Positions 5,093 to 7,269 of a stretch of DNA of 7,269 nucleotides are shown here, piece after piece. The DNA is from an uncultured Lachnospiraceae bacterium (GTDB lineage Bacteria; Bacillota; Clostridia; Lachnospirales; Lachnospiraceae), in NCBI GenBank assembly GCA_905236585.1, contig CAJOQZ010000185.1, positions 1 through 7,269 on the forward strand, given 5' to 3'. The notes under the pieces were generated by a model that had not been told where the DNA came from, made no database searches, and saw nothing but the letters and a program-made list of their open reading frames with translations. Position 1 is the stretch's first letter, and the number at the start of each line of letters is the position of its first letter. A program made the translations under genes and the position numbers.

Positions 5093-6604
5093 TTAGAACT
5101 GTGTCGCATACTGCATAACCTTTTCCTGCGTCATATCCGCCTGTTCCGTAATCTCACCGGTCAGTTTGCCGTTGCACATAACGCAGACACGATCCGACAT
5201 ACCGAGCAGTTCCGCCATTTCCGAAGAAATCATGATGATTGCTTTGCCTTGCGCTGCCAGATCTTCCATGATCTCATAGATCTCGTGCTTTGCCCCGACG
5301 TCGATGCCTCGCGTCGGCTCGTCCATAATCAGCACGTCCGGGTCATTCGCCAGCCAGCGGGAAATGATTACCTTCTGCTGGTTGCCGCCGGACAGATTCG
5401 AGATATGCTCATTCATGCTCGGCGTCTTGATAGAAAGTTTATCGATACTGTCGTCAACGATCTTGTTGATCGCGGGGTGGTTCAATACGAATCCTCCCTG
5501 TAAATGCTTATTATAGATCGAGATGCCGACATTATCCTTAATGGAAAGACAACCAAAAATACCGTTGCCGCGACGATCCTCCGTAATCAGACCGATACCG
5601 GCATTCATTGCGTCCCGCGGATGCTTGATGTCCCTCTTCTCGCCGTTCACGTAGATTTCCCCGGATTCCAGGTTGCGGTATCCGAAGATTCCCTCCATCA
5701 ACTCGCTTCGCTGTGCTCCGACAAGTCCGCCGAAACCGAGGATTTCCCCTTTACGAACCTTGAAACTGCAATGCTGGAAAGACTTCTCATGGATGGAGCA
5801 GATATCCTTCGCCTCTAAGACGACCTCGTCGCTGACCGTATGCCGCTTTGGCGGATATACGTCCGTAAGTTCTCTACCAACCATCTTCGTAATGATGTCG
5901 TCAATGGTAAGATCCGCCGCGGGCCATGTGCCGACATAGGTTCCGTCACGCATGATCGTAACGTCATCCGCGATCCGCTTGATCTCGTCCATCTTATGCG
6001 AGATATAGATCATTGCAACGCCCTTGTCCCTAAGGTCGTTCATAATCCGAAACAGCGTCTCTACTTCGTTGTCCGACAACGAAGACGTCGGCTCGTCCAA
6101 GATAACGACTTTTGCTTCCTGCGATACCGCCTTCGCAATCTCAACCGACTGCATCTGCCCCATGGAAAGCGTACCGAGGAGCGCCTTCTCATCGAAGTCC
6201 ATCTTCACTTCATCCAGCCAATGACGCGTATCCTCGTACATCTTCTTGTGATCGATCATCTTTAACGGACCGACCCCTTTCATCGGGAAGCGTCCCAAAT
6301 ACATATTCTCCGCCACCGTACGGGCAGGAATCGGCTGGAGTTCCTGATGCACCATTGCGATTCCCATCTTCATGGCTTCATCCGGGTTATTGATGGTAAC
6401 TTTCTGTCCGTCAATATAGATTTCACCGGTATCCATCTTATAGATGCCGAACAAACATTTCATCAGCGTAGATTTACCGGCACCGTTCTCCCCCATAAGG
6501 GCATGTACCGTACCGGGGCGGATGGAAAGTTGAACGCCGTCTAATGCCTTGACACCGGGGAAAGATTTACTGACGTTTTTCAGTTCGAGTTTGTATTCCC
6601 CCAT
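5093..6604 (-). CDS. mglA: Galactose/methyl galactoside ABC transporter, fused ATPase
   Basis: Predicted 503-aa cytoplasmic ATPase with two ABC domains in one chain, the arrangement of MglA/RbsA/AraG. First domain: Walker A GENGAGKST (38-46), Q-loop Gln87 in VHQEL, signature LSMGQ (146-150), Walker B VVILDEP (166-172) and His203 in ISHK. Second domain: the Walker A position reads GGLVGAQRSE (292-301) without the Lys, as is usual for this subfamily, with signature LSGGNQQK (404-411), Walker B VLIMDEP (424-430), and Ser instead of the switch His in MISSEM. Therefore only the first domain is likely to hydrolyse ATP efficiently. The ATG follows AAGGAGGAGG. The gene starts 97 nt after mglB, with a stem-loop between, and is followed 16 nt later by mglC. 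Confidence 0.96.
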   Translation of the reverse strand: MGEYKLELKNVSKSFPGVKALDGVQLSIRPGTVHALMGENGAGKSTLMKCLFGIYKMDTGEIYIDGQKVTINNPDEAMKMGIAMVHQELQPIPARTVAENMYLGRFPMKGVGPLKMIDHKKMYEDTRHWLDEVKMDFDEKALLGTLSMGQMQSVEIAKAVSQEAKVVILDEPTSSLSDNEVETLFRIMNDLRDKGVAMIYISHKMDEIKRIADDVTIMRDGTYVGTWPAADLTIDDIITKMVGRELTDVYPPKRHTVSDEVVLEAKDICSIHEKSFQHCSFKVRKGEILGFGGLVGAQRSELMEGIFGYRNLESGEIYVNGEKRDIKHPRDAMNAGIGLITEDRRGNGIFGCLSIKDNVGISIYNKHLQGGFVLNHPAINKIVDDSIDKLSIKTPSMNEHISNLSGGNQQKVIISRWLANDPDVLIMDEPTRGIDVGAKHEIYEIMEDLAAQGKAIIMISSEMAELLGMSDRVCVMCNGKLTGEITEQADMTQEKVMQYATQF

Positions 6605-6608
6605 TTTA

Positions 6609-6618
6609 CCTCCTCCTT
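6609..6618 (-). promoter_or_regulatory. Very strong ribosome binding site of mglA
   Basis: AAGGAGGAGG on the minus strand, with the AGGAGG core at 6617-6612 about 7 nt before the ATG. Near-perfect match to the 16S rRNA 3' end, which would help keep MglA translation high below the intercistronic stem-loop. Confidence 0.75.
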
Positions 6619-6642
6619 GTTATTACGTTACTCTTAAAATAA

Positions 6643-6666
6643 GCGCGGGTGCAATCACACCCGCGC
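6643..6666 (-). terminator. GC-rich stem-loop between mglB and mglA (leaky terminator or mRNA stabiliser)
   Basis: GCGCGGGTG (6643-6651) and CACCCGCGC (6658-6666) form a perfect 9-bp stem with a 6-nt loop. On the minus strand it is followed by TTATTTTAAG, a broken U-tract, so full termination is unlikely. It starts 36 nt after the mglB stop. In binding-protein transporter operons such a structure usually makes the binding-protein message more abundant than the downstream genes, by partial termination or by blocking 3' exonucleases. The stem is certain; its function is inference. Confidence 0.7.
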
Positions 6667-6701
6667 CCTTCTCACTACTAATGAAGTAAATTCCGGTCGA
6701 A

Positions 6702-7269
6702 TTACTGTACCATGTCTAATACTTCCTGCGCATTGTCAGATGTAACCTTGACATAATCGCAGCCGATGTAGTATTCGTTCGTGCTTCCGTTAATGAAGTT
6801 GATCGCTGCGTCTGCCGCGCTGTGCGACTGCGAGAAGTGATCGTTGAATACCGTACCGGTCATCGTGCCTGCAAGAACGTCCTCTAATGCTTCCGTTAAT
6901 GCATCAACGCCTACCAGATAGATATCTTCGCCAACCTTACGTCCTGCTGCGTCGATCGCCTGTAATGCACCGAGTGCCATAGCGTCGTTGTTGCAGAATA
7001 CAACTTCGATGTCGTTGCCATATGCGGAAAGGGAGTTAGCAACCAGACGGTTCGCGTCTTCCTGCTGCCACATACCAACCTGATCGTCTAATTCGTTAAC
7101 TTCAAGACCAGCGTCCGTCAAAGCCTTAACCGAGAACTCTGTACGATACTGAGCGTCAACGTTCTCCGGATCGCCTTCGATCATGATGTAGTCAACTTTG
7201 CCGTTGCCGTTGAAGTCGATAGCGTCAAGACCAAGATCAGCAATGATCTCGCCCTGCATCGTACCGGAC
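6702..7269 (-). CDS. mglB: Galactose/glucose-binding protein, C-terminal 188 residues (partial)
   Basis: C-terminal part of the extracellular substrate-binding lipoprotein of the transporter. The N-terminus and signal peptide lie beyond the right edge; the Met codon at 7259 is internal, since the frame continues to 7268. Comparison from memory with E. coli MglB shows the EF-hand-like calcium loop DFNGNGKVD (7191-7217) and its distant Glu in IEVVF (E205 equivalent). The sugar contacts Asp154 and Arg158 (VDAQYRT), the stacking Trp183 (GMWQQE), Asn211 (CNNDAMA) and Asp236 (GVDALTEAL) are kept. The His152 position appears to be Asn (PENVD). AGTMTGTVFND is also family-typical. These features support galactose/glucose rather than ribose binding. 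First of the three visible mgl genes; its promoter is outside the window. Confidence 0.93.
   Translation of the reverse strand, partial: SGTMQGEIIADLGLDAIDFNGNGKVDYIMIEGDPENVDAQYRTEFSVKALTDAGLEVNELDDQVGMWQQEDANRLVANSLSAYGNDIEVVFCNNDAMALGALQAIDAAGRKVGEDIYLVGVDALTEALEDVLAGTMTGTVFNDHFSQSHSAADAAINFINGSTNEYYIGCDYVKVTSDNAQEVLDMVQ

Noticed and set aside
4480..6544. Multiple plus-strand open frames within mglC and mglA
   Set aside because: They are shadows of strongly supported minus-strand transporter genes and lack ribosome binding sites.

Overview
The window looks like chromosomal DNA from a Gram-positive gut-type anaerobe, most likely Lachnospiraceae (Clostridia). The reasons are strong AGGAGG-type ribosome binding sites, clostridial-style galactose/glucose uptake proteins, and small proteins of types common in that family. 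The family assignment is inference from protein style, not from a marker gene.

Right half (4087-7269, all minus strand): the end of a sugar ABC-transport operon in the order mglB (binding protein, N-terminus outside the window), mglA (fused double ATPase), mglC (permease). A GC-rich stem-loop lies between mglB and mglA, and a strong intrinsic terminator follows mglC at 3973-4021. Residue matches to E. coli MglB suggest galactose/glucose (or methyl-galactoside) as substrate.

Middle (2098-3968, minus strand): a separately promoted unit. It has a near-consensus promoter (TTGACA-17-GATAAT), a 5' leader built from imperfect tandem 15-bp repeats framed by a perfect 12-bp inverted repeat, an ATPase with a DUF234-type nuclease-like C-terminus, and, 47 nt downstream, a small three-helix membrane protein. 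This is the least explained part of the window.

Left part (1-2033): galM (aldose 1-epimerase, minus strand) diverges from a small uncharacterised soluble protein gene (plus strand). The intergenic space holds two promoters, two short palindromes beside them, and a perfect 22-bp inverted repeat with a 25-nt loop that belongs to neither predicted transcript. At bases 3-77 there may be the C-terminal end of a convergent plus-strand gene.

Functionally, MglBAC would import beta-D-galactose/glucose and GalM would interconvert the anomers for the Leloir pathway. The genes are close but not in one operon, because the ATPase unit and its promoter lie between them. Apart from the repeat-rich ATPase leader and the galM intergenic hairpin, the region is ordinary.
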